Positions 12,060-23,313 of a DNA stretch of 64,000 bases are shown one piece after another. How positions within the stretch are numbered: position 1 is the stretch's first letter; each line of letters opens with the position of its first letter. The translations under genes were made by a program, and so were the position numbers. This stretch comes from Sphaerolaimus hirsutus. Its lineage: Eukaryota; Nematoda; Chromadorea; Monhysterida; Sphaerolaimidae. The DNA is taken from NCBI GenBank assembly GCA_964036195.1, contig OZ038457.1, forward strand, positions 1,587,180-1,651,179. The letters are read 5' to 3'. The notes beneath the pieces were generated by a model, which did no database searches, was not told where the DNA came from, and was given only the letters and a program-made list of their open reading frames with translations.

Positions 12060-13757
12060 GTTGCGGTCCCCTAAGTGGTCAAGTGGCGGAGAAAGTTGTC
12101 GGTGTTAAGTTGAGTGACTGGGGAAATATTTTGGTCATTATGTTAATGAAAATTGCGGAAAAATAATTGCGGTGACAATTAGGGCTCAAATGGGATTGAC
12201 TTTTCGGTATCAGGATTTCTGAACCCCGAAAAAATTTCGTGAATCGAGATCCCGTTTGAACTCTAGTGATAATTCACAGTGTGGAATTTTTTCACTTGAC
12301 TTGACGTTGACAACTTTTCTATTCAGTTACCACATTTTGTCACTTGACTACTTTTCGAATTGATCCCTGGACGCTGTTGTTTGTGGAGTTTATTGTGCTG
12401 TATTTACGTTTTACGTGGGCTGTATGAAATTGATTAGTTCGAGACGAAAGTTCAATACGATGCTGTGTGAGAAGTTAAACAAAATAACATTTTTCCGTCA
12501 TACTATGATGTATCCAGAATTTGCTTGACATTCGCTTACGGCTAATTTATGGGAATTATGAATTTCTTTGTGCCTATTTCCCGTGCGAAATTGCGTAGGG
12601 TTTTAGGTACAGACATTTTGAGAAACGTTTTTTCAACATCGTGTTTATTTCTGGACGTTTTAAAAACGTTAGATCAGCAGTTTTTTTTGCTACGACTAAA
12701 TATCGCCTGATTTGGTAAAATGGTAAAAACGTGCGAAAAACCTATTTATTCAGAAAATAGAAAAAAAATTTTTTGAAGGATATCGAGAAAAAAAATTGAC
12801 AAAAACGACAACCAATTTTTAAATTGTCCATATTGAGAGCTTTTCGTGTGTTAAATGCGCCTAAATAAATTTCACGTCCTTTTATGATGTTCATTTCTCG
12901 GTTTTGCTGTTGTGGTTCAATTCCTTTAAAAATAGTATTTATCGCTGAAATTTCATCCCTTTTTACCTATGATAGCAACTATTTTAGCTTAGAAAATGTG
13001 CTTTTAGTGTATTTTTATGCTTTTCTGATGAAATTTATTTTATAAATAGGTAATTTTTAATTTCTTAGGTAATTTTAAGGTAACAGTATCACATATTTAT
13101 ACCCATCAATATTTTTATGGTAAACTTTTCACAACCTGTCGCTTTTGATGGAAAAATAAGTTTTCTACCATATCACATTTCTTTTAAGCTTAGTCACTAC
13201 TAAACGGATTGTTATTTTAGTGTGAAAAATATATGTTTACCATTTTATTTAGATATTTTTACTTTACATTTTTTCATAGATTTTCGACAACTGTGTCAAA
13301 AGTGCACACAATTAGCATATTTCTCATGAAAAATGCCTCGAGTTTTGTCTCGAATGTGTATTTTTGAATGGCGTATAAAATTGCAATAAAATTTGTATTG
13401 CAGAAATATGCAAATTGTTGAATATCTCCGCCCTAAATTTGTGCGAATTTCAGTCTGGGTGATAATTTTCAAAGAAATTAAAATTGGATCGTTGTTTTTC
13501 GGTATTCTATTTTATTCATCATCTTCATTTCTTTCTGAGGTGCCAATCTGTTGTAGTAATTAATTAGGTATATCGAAAAATATCTCCGTCGAAACTGCGT
13601 GTAGGGTCAAACGGTTTGTTTGACACAATTTTTTTTAAATAACTTTTCTTAATCTAAGCAACTTTAAAGTGGCTGCTTTTCTCTGCGCAGTGACAAATTT
13701 TGACCGTATTTAAATATAAGCCAATTTGACGTAACAAAATGTTTGATGCATTGTTTA
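12060..13757. other. Intergenic AT-rich stretch, nothing recognised
   Basis: Long AT-rich sequence with no open frame of note on either strand and no repeat that I can match elsewhere in the window, apart from short T-runs and A-runs. Confidence 0.4.
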
Positions 13758-13760
13758 GTG

Positions 13761-13989
13761 TACTCGGCAGACCGCAAAGTATTCGTCTTAAGATACTTAA
13801 TGTCTTAGTCAATATCGCGCGACCACGATTCTTATTCATAAATAAAAGCATTTGAAAAAAAGCACTGCGTACAAATGTTTTTTCGTGGAACGTTTTTTTT
13901 CTTTTTTGACCAATTTTGATTTTATCAGCGGTGACGTCATGATGGAGTGTTTCCTTCACTAAAATGCATAGCATGTGGTCCGCCGAGTA
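13761..13989. mobile_element. ACTCGGCAGAC-family MITE
   Basis: Ends TACTCGGCAGACCGC ... GTGGTCCGCCGAGTA. The right part carries the family signature GACGTCATGATGGAGTGTTT and AAAATGCATAGCATG. Related copies: 14747, 16074, 24260. No coding capacity. Confidence 0.75.
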
Positions 13990-14746
13990 ATATTTTAGCT
14001 ATATTACGGATCAATGGAATCTATGTTGAAATAAATAAATCTGGGGTATTTTAATAATCCAGTTCAGTTTGGGTTTCACAATATTTTTCCTTTTTTCTAG
14101 GCTTGTCATTCAATTCTTCAGTGTGGAATCACGTTTTTTATGTTTTATTTTCTTATTGTGATTTGCAAATCGCGTGGTTAATAGTTAGACGTCCGAATTA
14201 CAGCATTTTTAGTGTGGTGAACATTTTTTATAGTTTGGACATAATTTGTTATTGGATAAAATTACATGTGCTGTTGACTTTTTGTAAATTGTGCTAAATG
14301 TTAGTGATATTTATTAGTAGGTACAATTTTTCAAAGACCCCCATTTCTCCACAGTAATCTTCATTTGTTCTGAACATATTTAATCCTGTTTTTTTTACAA
14401 ACTTCTCACTATGTCAAGTGATAAGTTGAACCAGTTGAATCGATTGAATTCAAGGTGGCAAGGCAGGTCAAATTTCCAATGTGAAAAATTTCTCTTGGTT
14501 TGCTCCACCTGTCCAGTTAAAATGTGGTCCCTTTATGGGTGTATGTAAATACATTGTCCTAAGTAGCTAAACATGTCTATCAACTGTGTAAATCAATTTG
14601 CATAGGTATCTGTGTACCCACTAATAAAACCCCATTGTGCACTGTGCTATACTTTGGTGGTTTCATCTATATATCTACATAAATAGGATAGCACCTTTCA
14701 ATATTCACTGTACTGCCTAATTAAAGTAATTCTCAAAATAATGGCA

Positions 14747-14972
14747 CACTCGGCAGACCGCAGGTATGCGCTAAAAAATACTTATGTCTGATACACCAAC
14801 GCGATACTTATGCACCTGCTTTCACAATAAAATGGATAATTTAAAAAGAAAAAGGCGGAGCGTAGTACAACGAACATGCTTCGTGCCTGAAATCGGTATT
14901 TTTCTTTTTTGAAATAATATAATGATGTGGTGTTTCCTTCAGAAAAATGTGTAGCGTGCGGTCTGCTGAGTA
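14747..14972. mobile_element. ACTCGGCAGAC-family MITE
   Basis: Ends ACTCGGCAGACCGCAGG ... GCGTGCGGTCTGCTGAGTA, with the same right-end signature (ATGTGGTGTTTCCTTCAGAA). Inside is AAAAAGGCGGAGCGTAGTAC, a string also found at 21263 in the globin intron. Confidence 0.7.
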
Positions 14973-15637
14973 TGATTACATATAATTCAAGCTAATTAAA
15001 TCAGGATCAGGAAATTAATTGGAATTATACCAATGTGGTTCACAAAACGTTTAATCTTTCTGAGTAATTGTGGTTTGAACTTTTTGGTGGCTTGTGTGTA
15101 CACTCTAGACTTGAAAACTTTTGTGTAGATTATTTCTTTGTTGATATTTTTGTGAATTCGCCGCTCTGTAACAGTGTGATGGAATAACTTGCTTAGTCTG
15201 CTTTGAAGCATTTTGTAAAAAAAAATTCTTGCGGAGGTTGTCTAATGACTGGTTATCTATTGCATCGGTTATCTAAGGGGCTATTCATTTGGATTGTGTT
15301 ATTTGTGAAATGTTTTTGTACCGTGTAAATTCTGTTCATCTGCTGTGCTGCGCAAAATACAAATGCGTTTTAAAGCCGCCTTTAATGCTTAATACTGATC
15401 ATTTGTATGAATAATTTCTGCACAAAATCGCACTAAATAACTGATGCTGTAATCTGGTCGATTTAACTATTTTATTCAATCTGCTCATATTCGTATATAA
15501 GTGTGGAATAAAAGCAAAAATGAACTTGGTCTTGCTTAAAGTGTTTGAAAAACTCTCTGAAAAACAGTTCGGTTGCGGTGTATTTATTTATAAAAATTTA
15601 CTTTCACCTATTTTTTGCAGTCGGATGCAACGATGGG
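14973..15637. other. Intergenic stretch, nothing recognised
   Basis: AT-rich; no open frame or repeat that I can support. Confidence 0.35.
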
Positions 15638-15994
15638 TACCGTATTACCTCGAAATACCCCCATGGGGGTTTATTATTTCGCCAGCAAAATTTGAGGGAG
15701 GGGGGGGGGGTATTATTTCGTCAGAAATTTTCGTAAAGATCATAGCAAAGAGTAGGCATTTTTGTACCCAAGACAGGTAATAAATGCGTCCAAACAGGAT
15801 ATATTTGGACCTAAAAACGTAGATAGCTACGCAAACTAGTCCATGTGTGGCTGCGATACAAATTAACTGCGATAAATATATGATGTGCATTGCATACATG
15901 ATGTACATTATTCTGTAGGGGGGGGGTTTCGTGTGGGGGTGGTGATTATTACCCCACCCTATTTTGAGGGGGATTTATTCGAGGTAATACGGTA
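15638..15994. mobile_element. CCGTATTACCTCGAA poly-C MITE (family A)
   Basis: Ends TACCGTATTACCTCGAAATA and its counterpart TATTCGAGGTAATACGGTA. The outer TA on both sides suggests TA target duplication (Tc1/mariner-like). G-runs next to the left end and C-runs next to the right are typical of the family. The centre has GACTAGTTTGCGTAGCT-like sequence shared with 21590, 41560 and 52390. Non-coding. Confidence 0.85.
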
Positions 15995-16073
15995 AGTTTT
16001 CTTTTATAAAACACTGCTTTGAGTTTTTCAAAATTTAATAGCCGCTTTGAGTTTTTTGAAAAACTGTATTATA

Positions 16074-16285
16074 TACTCGGCAGACACGATACTCTACAAA
16101 CAGATAGGAGTTATGTCTTCGGCTGGCAGTCGGCCAGCCGAGAACTTATGGAAGACGTGCTTACGACGAAGTGATAACGTCGTGAAGACGACGTGATGGC
16201 GAGAGATGATGGTCGCGACGAAAGTGATCACGTCATGATGGAGTGTTTCCTCCGGGAAATTGTACGGCATAATGTCATCCGAGTA
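16074..16285. mobile_element. ACTCGGCAGAC-family MITE
   Basis: TACTCGGCAGACACGATACT at the left; ACGTCATGATGGAGTGTTTC and CATCCGAGTA at the right. The centre has CGAC/GTCG-rich words (CGACGAAGTGATAACGTCGT). Confidence 0.65.
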
Positions 16286-16289
16286 TACC

Positions 16290-16678
16290 TACCGTAAATG
16301 CTCTAATAATACGACAGGTCTCCAATAATACGACATCTCCAATAGTGCGACAGGTTTGGGCACGTTGTGTGAAAATAATCCGACACTCTCCAATAGTGCG
16401 ACACCTGAGAAATAAAAAGAAAAAGCGCCGTAACGATGTGGCAGCAATATGCGGAAGCCGCGGATTCGGCGCTTTTGGACAAAGCGGCGGCTGGCGGCAG
16501 TTCACAAGAGTCGCTCGGCAGTTCGCAAGTGCGCCAGCCGCCTCACAACCGCCACTATTCACTGGCCGAGAAGGTGTTGATTCGACGAAAATAATAATGC
16601 GACATCTCCAATAGTACGACACCTAAAAATGTGCTGAAAAAAATAGTACGACTGTCATATTATTAGAGCATTTACGGT
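16290..16678. mobile_element. CCGTAAATGCTCTAATAATACGAC MITE (family F)
   Basis: Ends TACCGTAAATGCTCTAATAA and TTATTAGAGCATTTACGGT, each followed by repeated CTCCAATAATACGACA-type words. Related by design, not by full sequence, to 17187-17562 (TAATAGAACGGCA words). TA is the likely target. It holds the coding-like remnant at 16436-16594. Confidence 0.75.
16436..16594 (+). pseudogene. Coding-like fragment inside a family F MITE (possible transposase N terminus)
   Basis: A 52-codon open frame from ATG to TAA with GC-rich host-like codon use, unlike the AT-rich element around it. The C-terminal end reads HNRHYSLAEKVLIRRK, which recalls the start of helix-turn-helix regions in pogo/Tigger-type transposases, followed at once by the 3' terminal words. 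The simplest reading is that the MITE is an internal deletion of an autonomous element and keeps the transposase start. Capture of a host exon is the alternative. Identification is tentative. Confidence 0.35.
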
Positions 16679-17186
16679 GTGTGTTTACCTCTGAATCACT
16701 GTAATTGAGGCGTTTGGTTCCGTAACTCGATAATTGAAAAATTTTAGTTAAGTGCAGATCTGATACCGTTCCCGAGATACAGAGACACCGATTTTTGAAA
16801 AAGAATGTAAATGTTCATCTGAAACTCGAAATCTCCACTGAAAAAACTAACCATCCGAAACTCGTTATAAATTTATAGGAAAATGGCTAAATCCCCATAC
16901 AAAAATGAATTTTGCATCCGAAAGTCGTTATAAAATTTTGTTAGTTAAATTTGTTGCCATAATGACAGTAAAATGGACCTAACTCTGCCATATTTGCTGG
17001 CTAGAGGATTGTAAATATGGAAAATGTAGAGAATTCGTTGGCTTTTCAAAAAGTTTTGGGCAAGGGTTGTCACTCAAAGCGTACCCGCTCAGGCCACTTA
17101 AAGTTTCAAATGCAATTTTCACAAAACTGAAAAACATGGAGTTATCGAGTTTCGGAAGCAAACTCCTCAATTGAAGTCGACGTTAT

Positions 17187-17562
17187 TACCGTATTTCTTC
17201 TAATAGAACGGCACCTCAATAGAACGGCAAGTTCTGGCAAATGGTTTCGCCCTCGAAATAAACGGCAGCCTCTAATAGATCAGCGGGTAGAAATTACATT
17301 GGGAGAGTGCCAAAGCACAAAAATATTCGAAAATGGGTGGTGAGAACATCCAATGTGTTCGGAACCATGATTCGGGTAATGTTTTTACAATTCGTTTGGT
17401 TTGAATTGATGCTGTGATATCAAAATGTTGCTCGTGTTTCATTTCAAATACTCCTGTTCAAATGAAAAATGTGTCAAAGATTGGTGTAAAAAATAGAACG
17501 GCAGGTAAAAAAAGTACACGAGAAAAATAGAACAACGCTCCTCTATTAGAAGAAATCCGGTA
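17187..17562. mobile_element. CCGTATTTCTTCTAATAGAACGGC MITE (family F)
   Basis: Ends TACCGTATTTCTTCTAATAG and TATTAGAAGAAATCCGGTA, with AATAGAACGGCA words inside each end. At about 17394-17425 it holds the unoccupied version of the site that carries a hAT insertion in the second copy (45506). Confidence 0.8.
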
Positions 17563-17690
17563 ATCTGCAAAATCCATAAATACATTTCTACCGTTTCACC
17601 AATTACAATTTTCAGCAATTAATTCATTTACATTAGACATCTATGAGAAAGTAAGAAAGCACGAGATCAAAACAGTGTCTAATAAACAGA

Positions 17691-17881
17691 TAGTGATGTG
17701 AAAGCGCCACGATGCTTTTGTTTGTTACCGCTTTTTTCCCACGTCTGGCGCTTAACGCTAAATTTATAAGCATCGTGACGCTCTTGGCGCTTGGCGCCAT
17801 TTTTTTGTGTCGCTTGGCGCCATTTTTCTGTGGCGCTTGGCGCTACGCCTTTAAAAACGCCATGGCGCGTTTTTATCACTA
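17691..17881. mobile_element. TAGTGATG(T)AAAAGCGCC hAT-like MITE, short copy
   Basis: TAGTGATGTGAAAGCGCC at the left and GGCGCGTTTTTATCACTA at the right, with internal GGCGCTTGGCGCCA words. Same family as 44963-47493. No matching 8-bp duplication is visible here, so the flanks have decayed or one end is shifted. Confidence 0.65.
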
Positions 17882-18379
17882 CACCAGCACCGGTGCCTTT
17901 TTGATATTCACAGGTGCCACCGATGCGATGTGATTTTTAAAATTATATTTAGATGTTTTTTCTATCACTATTTTAACGAGACATCAATTTTTTTACTCAA
18001 GAAAATAAAAAGTACAAGTAGTTTTCCCAGGATAAAGTAAGCTGAGTATTTTTACTCTGTTTTATGGCTAATCATATTTACATATAAAAGGAGCTTTCCT
18101 CCAAGGAAGGAATGATCCTCCATTTTTTTAAGGAACACCTTTCAATAGCTCTATCATGTATAAAAATGCCATGATTTTTTTGCCAAATATTACCTACCTA
18201 AATAGGTATATATCAGCAGGTTTTCTGTACTCAGATACTTTCAAAAGGCTAGTGCAGGTATACTTGGCAGACATGGTACTCTGCACTCGCACTTATATCT
18301 CACCTCACGTTGGAAGTGTACCAATGATAATTAAAGCATGGGATTCTTCAACAGATGAAAAAGTTCGTTGTTATGAATA

Positions 18380-18938
18380 CAGGGTGGCCCACGTCAGGGT
18401 GGCGCACGGTTTCAATTGGCTCCCAGCACGTCAATGTTGAATGAAACCTGCTCAAATTTGGTATGGGTGTAGATAAATGTACCCCATTTGTTGTGTTAAG
18501 TGCACAGTTTCAAATCACAAGATTTCATGCCGGAGCGTTAAGCGGTTTCATATTTATGTGTTTGAACGTGTATCATTGTAGGTGGTCCTGTGGGGTGACG
18601 TTGTTTTGCATTTGTTGTGATAAATGTTAAAATTTTGTGATATGAATGTGTACACTTAACATACTAAAAAGGATACATTTATCTACCTCCATACCAAATT
18701 TGAGCAGTTTTTATGAAGAATTGGTGCTTTAGTAGACGATTGAAACTGTGCGCTACGTTGAAACACGTATTAAACTGTGCTTCGCGTTCCGACATAAATT
18801 TTTGCGATGTGGAACCGCTGCACTTAACACTACAAATGGGGAACATTTATCTACCTCCATACCAAATTTGAGCAGTTTTCATTGAAAATTGACGTGTTGG
18901 GAGCCAATTGAAACCGTGCGGCTGACGTGGGCCACCCT
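18380..18938. mobile_element. AGGGTGGCCCACGTCAG element, copy 1
   Basis: CAGGGTGGCCCACGTCAG at the left and CTGACGTGGGCCACCCT at the right, with long subterminal inverted repeats (CAATTGGCTCCCAGCACGTC; ACATTTATCTACCTCCATAC). About 555 bases, like the copy at 19473. The interior is itself a series of inverted units. TA at the flanks suggests a Tc1/mariner-like MITE. It sits inside an older repeat with TTGGAAGTGTACCAATG / TTGGCACGCTTCCAGCG ends (about 18280-19040). Confidence 0.75.
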
Positions 18939-19472
18939 ATATGTTAACGTATAACATTAAAACAGCAATAAGTTGTTTCAACTTTTTATGAAGATAATAT
19001 GTGTTAGAAACGGTTGGCACGCTTCCAGCGTAACGTTACTGGAGTATAAAGTTTGTGGGAAATGCACATGTAAATATTTACTCGGTATTCAAATAAAAGT
19101 AGGTAAATACATTTTTGCGACCGTGTTTGAAGGAAACGGGTATTTTACTAAACACAAAAAAATGGTACCTAAATATTGATGTTCACACAATGCATAACTC
19201 ATATTTACTCATTCACACAAGTACAGTATAAACTTTACCATAATATCCCTGAATAAGTATCCAGTGTGTTATTTTTCAATCAGACTTTCTCTCGGGATTA
19301 TTCAAGGGAGGAGTTATTTTTTGTCAGCATTTTTAATCAATGCATGATCAATTTATAGTATATACTAATTCCATAAATCCAAAAGTTGTAACATGAATTC
19401 CATAATTCAAGCAATGAAATCAATACTAGTGAACATTATCTTCAAAAGAATACATGTTCTTCGCAGAATATA

Positions 19473-20026
19473 TCGGGTGGCCCACGTCAGGCGCACGGTT
19501 TCAATCGGCTCCCAACACGTCAATTTTGAATGAAAACCGCTCAAATTTTGTATGTCGGTAGAAAAATGTACCCCATTTGTTGTGTTAAGTGCACGGTTCC
19601 ACATAACAAAAATTCATGTCAGAATGTGAAACAGTTTTGTACGTGTTTGAACTGTCGAATGAGCTTCAATTGTCTACCAAATCACCAATTCCTCATAAAA
19701 ATAGCCCAAATTTGGCATGGCAGTAGATAAATGTTCCCTATTTAGTATGTTAAGCGCACACATTCATATCACCAGATTTGTCACATTTATCACATCATAT
19801 GCAAAAAACGTGACTCCACAGGACCACCTAAATTGGGACTGTTTTCAACATGTGAATATGAAACTGTGCTTCACGTTCAACACGAAATATTGTGATATGA
19901 AACCGTGCACCTAACATAACAAATGGGGTACATTTATCTACACTCATAGCAAATTTCAGCCATTTCCATCCAAAATTGACGTGTTGGGAGCCAATTGAAA
20001 CCGTGCGGCTGACGTGGGCCACCCAG
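19473..20026. mobile_element. AGGGTGGCCCACGTCAG element, copy 2
   Basis: CGGGTGGCCCACGTCAGGCG to CTGACGTGGGCCACCCAG, same length class and interior as 18380-18938. It ends about 220 bases downstream of the globin stop codon. Confidence 0.75.
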
Positions 20027-20248
20027 TACATTTAAAAGAAAATATTCTTCAACACATTTTACATTTTTCCAACCCATCAAGGTGGGGGTTATTCAAAGGG
20101 GCGATATTTTCCCACCAAGCTTAACGGGGGGGGGGGTGGGGTTCTTCAAGGTGCATTTATTCAAGGATATAACAATCGTAGTAGTTGATTCAATTCAAAA
20201 GTGCACATTTCCTCTACCTATCTGCCTTCCCTATTCTCTTCGCAGTGC

Positions 20249-20386
20249 TCAATCGTGGATGTCGTGCTTGTACTCCTCAATGATGTCAGCGAATGCGACA
20301 AAAAGATTGGTCCACGCTTCTTCAGTGCACTTGTCGTAGGCGGGGTATTCTTGTTGGAGCACTTTCAATATGCATGGCAGCATGTC
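20249..20386 (-). CDS. Globin, last exon (G and H helices)
   Basis: Minus strand. Encodes DMLPCILKVLQQEYPAYDKC, then TEEAWTNLFVAFADIIEEYK and HDIHD, then TGA: the G helix and H helix of a globin, including the conserved Trp early in helix H that neuroglobin- and globin-X-type proteins share. The acceptor is GCTTGCCACCACAG; phase 0. The preceding intron falls at the classical G7.0 position by alignment with vertebrate globin. A possible AATAAA lies about 90 bases after the stop, in a poly-G repeat. A reversible oxygen- or NO-binding role is inferred from the family. Confidence 0.9.
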   Translation of the reverse strand, partial: DMLPCILKVLQQEYPAYDKCTEEAWTNLFVAFADIIEEYKHDIHD

Positions 20387-21070
20387 CTGTGGTGGCAAGC
20401 GGTAAGCAAATTAGTTATAATTTAGATTTTGACAATTCCACAAATTTTCAGTGACAGGGGAGAGGAAAGTAGCGGGTGACAGGTCAACTTCAAAGTTACA
20501 AAGTGTAAAATGTCATGTGAACTGTAAAGTGCAAAAATTCCATCTCAAATGCCCAGTCATTTTAGTTGGAATTTGACATTTTACATACCACTTAACCATT
20601 ACTTTACATAAGCAATTTGCCATCCATCTAAACCGCAGCAGGGGTCCAAATCTATAATATTCTTTGGAACGCCCCCAATGTACCTATTCTCGAACCCCCT
20701 AACATTGATATACCTAAATAGACTAAAATATTCCAATCAGAATAAACGTTAAAAAATCTAAGGATATTTATTTTTTAAATATAAGAAGAAAAAAAATGTT
20801 ATATTTATTTGTATCTTCTCAACCTTTTTCCCGAGAGATTTCATTATATTTATTTTATGAAATGAAATACAAAAGAATCCATCATTCATTTTTTTCGCTG
20901 TATTTTTTCAGAGAGATTTGATTATATTTTATTTGAGAGATTTTCTGAGATTTCATTTTATTTTATTTTATTTTTCGAGAGATTTTGTGGCATTGTATTC
21001 AATTATCATGAAAAAGACCCAATTTTTGGAATGCTAATCCCAATGGATCAACATGTTCGCAACAACTCAC

Positions 21071-21205
21071 ATCAACATGTCTGTGGGTGATGCCTTTAAC
21101 TTTGTGCATGCGTGCGATTTTTCGCAGTTCCGCCTCCAAGGCCAGGGGGTCGTTCAGCGAGTCGATAATCTGTCCCAAACCCGCCATGTAAACCTTGGCC
21201 AAGTG
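21071..21205 (-). CDS. Globin, exon with E7 and F8 histidines
   Basis: Minus strand, 45 codons: HLAKVYMAGLGQIIDSLNDP then LALEAELRKIARMHKVKGIT then HRHVD. The first codon is the distal His (E7, H-x-x-x-V pattern) and the His in ARMHKVKG is the proximal F8 ligand; they are 33 residues apart, within the animal globin range (29 in myoglobin, 32 in neuroglobin). Acceptor: a run of C then CCGCAG. Donor: GTGAGT. Both borders are phase 0. The intron before this exon splits E6/E7, not the common B12.2/G7.0-only pattern. Confidence 0.92.
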
Positions 21206-21418
21206 CTGCGGGGGGGGGGGTGAACCTTCATTATGCACGCACTTTCGCAACAAAATTAAAAGAAAAAGGCGGAGCTCAGTACAACGAACACAGAATCGGG
21301 TTATATACAGGACATGGGTCATGACAAGTTGGCCCACATCCAAGTTACCTGTTGCGTATTGTACGAATGAGAGTTAAAGCTGCCAACCCCAAATCGGTGA
21401 TTTTGTTATGTAACTGAT

Positions 21419-21799
21419 TACCGTATTACCTCGAATTATACTCCCTTGAATAAGCCCCCCGCTCGAATTAACCCCCCCCCCTCGAAATTACCCCCCTCCG
21501 GAATGATGTACATCATGTATTTATGTAATGTACATGATGTATTTATTACTGCTAATCTGCATTGCAGCTACACATAGACTAGTTTGTGTAGCTATCTACG
21601 TTTTTATGTCCAAATATATCCTGTTTGGACACATTTATTACCCGTTTTGGATACGTAAATGCCTACTATTTACTACGATCCGTACGAAAATTTCTGATGA
21701 AATAAGAACCCCCCTCGAATAAGCCCCTCCGTCTCGAATTAACCCCCTCAATGTTTGCTGGCGAAAAAAACCATGGGGGTATTTCGAGATAATACGGTA
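21419..21799. mobile_element. Family A poly-C MITE in the globin intron
   Basis: TACCGTATTACCTCGAATTA to ATTTCGAGATAATACGGTA; the centre has the ACATAGACTAGTTTGTGTAG motif. It sits between the exons at 22130 and 21205. A right-end fragment of an ACTCGGCAGAC MITE (about 21928-21988) follows. Confidence 0.8.
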
Positions 21800-22129
21800 T
21801 ATAGATATCTTTTTTAGATATTTTTTAGCATATCTATTTTTATAGCGATTTAGAAAGTTCTGGCTGGCTTCCAACTTGTCATAAGGGGTTTCTCCGCCAA
21901 CACTTATTCTTTCTTTGAACATTTTTTACTAACGATGACGTCATGATGTTTCCTTCAGAAAAATGCATAGTGTGCGATCTGCGGAGTTTAAGTGTCCTGT
22001 AGAAATTTTGGTTTCCGTCTAGGTATCGGGTATTAGGTAATTGAGTATCGGGTACCGAAATACTCGGGTGGGAGATATCGGCATCCGGTTGGGTGGGGTC
22101 CAAAATCTAGACAAATGCCCCCAACGAAC

Positions 22130-22220
22130 CATGAGTTCCTGCGAGCCGACCAGCGCTGAGTCGTGCACCTGGCGCAGCGTGGGCCACAGAGTTTTGTATG
22201 ACGGGTGTTCGTCCAACATG
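22130..22220 (-). CDS. Globin, exon for the C-D region
   Basis: Minus strand. After a split codon it encodes MLDEHPSYKTLWPTLRQVHD and SALVGSQELM: the end of helix B with the HP-x-x-K-x-x-(F/W)P signature of the C helix and CD corner, then the start of E. The usual CD1 Phe seems to be Trp (LWPTL). The acceptor is CACCTGCAG, phase 2, matching the B12.2 intron position of animal globins; the donor GTTCGT is weak. The first exon (A and B helices with start codon) should lie at higher coordinates and I could not find it. Confidence 0.85.
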
Positions 22221-22262
22221 CTGCAGGTGCAAGACATTTTCGGGTAATATTCTACATATAAA

Positions 22263-22722
22263 TACCGTATATCCTCGAATAAGTCCCCCTTGAATAATCC
22301 CCCCCCCTCGAATAACTCCCTCAAATAACTCCCCCTTTCGAATAACTCCCCTTCGAATAACTCCCCCTTTCGAATAAGTCTTGTGAGCGTGAGGACAAAT
22401 AACTCATCCTTCAAATAGCTCCCGTCCCATTTTGATGGGTAGGAAACGTTTTAAAACATTTCATTTTTACAGAAAAGTTTTACGTAATTTCAATGTAAAT
22501 ATATGTTATCTTTGCAGCTAGAGTTGATTAACTTTGATTTCACTGCTTGAATTGTGGATTTTGTGTTCCTACAAATGATTTAGATATTTTATGTTCCGCA
22601 TTTGTGCAGTAAATTAATCGTACATTTTACTGAAAATTCTGACGAGAAAATAACTACCCCCTCAAAAATTCTGACAAAAAAATAACTCCCCAGGGGACTT
22701 ACCTATTCGAGGATATACGATT
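22263..22722. mobile_element. CCGTATATCCTCGAATAAGTCCCC element (family G)
   Basis: TACCGTATATCCTCGAATAA with repeated CGAATAACTCCCC words at the left; GGGGACTTACCTATTCGAGG then ATATACG at the right. It resembles family A in architecture but has a different word set. Fragments also at 10075-10140, 53025-53100, 54707-54855, 55735-55850 and 57515-57650. Confidence 0.75.
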
Positions 22723-23096
22723 TTTACAACTTTTGTTCCACTTCGGTCTCATCAAATTTGAATTGACGGATTCCTTTCAGTTCATAGTCAATCTTAGTCA
22801 ATCTGAGAGTCTTTGCATGCCTTGTTTGGCACATTGCCAGCATTTTGTAATGTGTTTGAAGCAGGGATGTCAAGGATGACATGCCCCTGCAGGCAGGACT
22901 TTTCATTTTTACATGGTGAAAAGTGTGTTCACTACAATAATGGAACCGGATGAAGGCTTGTCATTCCCCGCATGTTGATTTTGCATGATAATTTGAAGCG
23001 CGTGGCCGCCATACACGCACAGGCAAAAAACGTGTGTTAATGTGCATGCATTAACGCTACAACACACTGGCTGCCTGTTAAAAATATTCACAATGT
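22723..23096. other. Intergenic, upstream of the visible globin exons
   Basis: I looked here on the minus strand for globin exon 1 and saw no A/B-helix-like sequence with a Trp. The longest minus-strand frame (22724-22906) has no recognisable similarity. Confidence 0.35.
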
Positions 23097-23313
23097 CGCT
23101 GCACACACTAGTTTACTAACAGTAAACTAAGAATTTGGTAAACTCATTTGTCAGCTTCTGAGCGCATCTGAGTTTACCGGACTGAGCTGTTCGCCAACTA
23201 CAGTTGACGGAGATCATAAATAACACATTCCGGTAAACTCAGATTCACTCAGAATCTGAAAAATGAGTTTACCAGATTCTTAGTTTACCGTTAGTAAACT
23301 AGTGTGTGCAGCG
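23097..23313. repeat. 217-bp palindromic MITE
   Basis: CGCTGCACACACTAGTTTAC at the left is mirrored exactly at the right; the arms continue through AGTAAACTAAGAATTTGGTA and GAGTTTACCGG. Repeated GGTAAACTC words fill the arms. No target duplication seen. Confidence 0.75.

Noticed and set aside
22019..22414. Extending the globin exon upstream into GELFEGELFE-type sequence
   Set aside because: That part is poly-G/poly-C family G repeat; the acceptor CACCTGCAG at 22221 is a better border.
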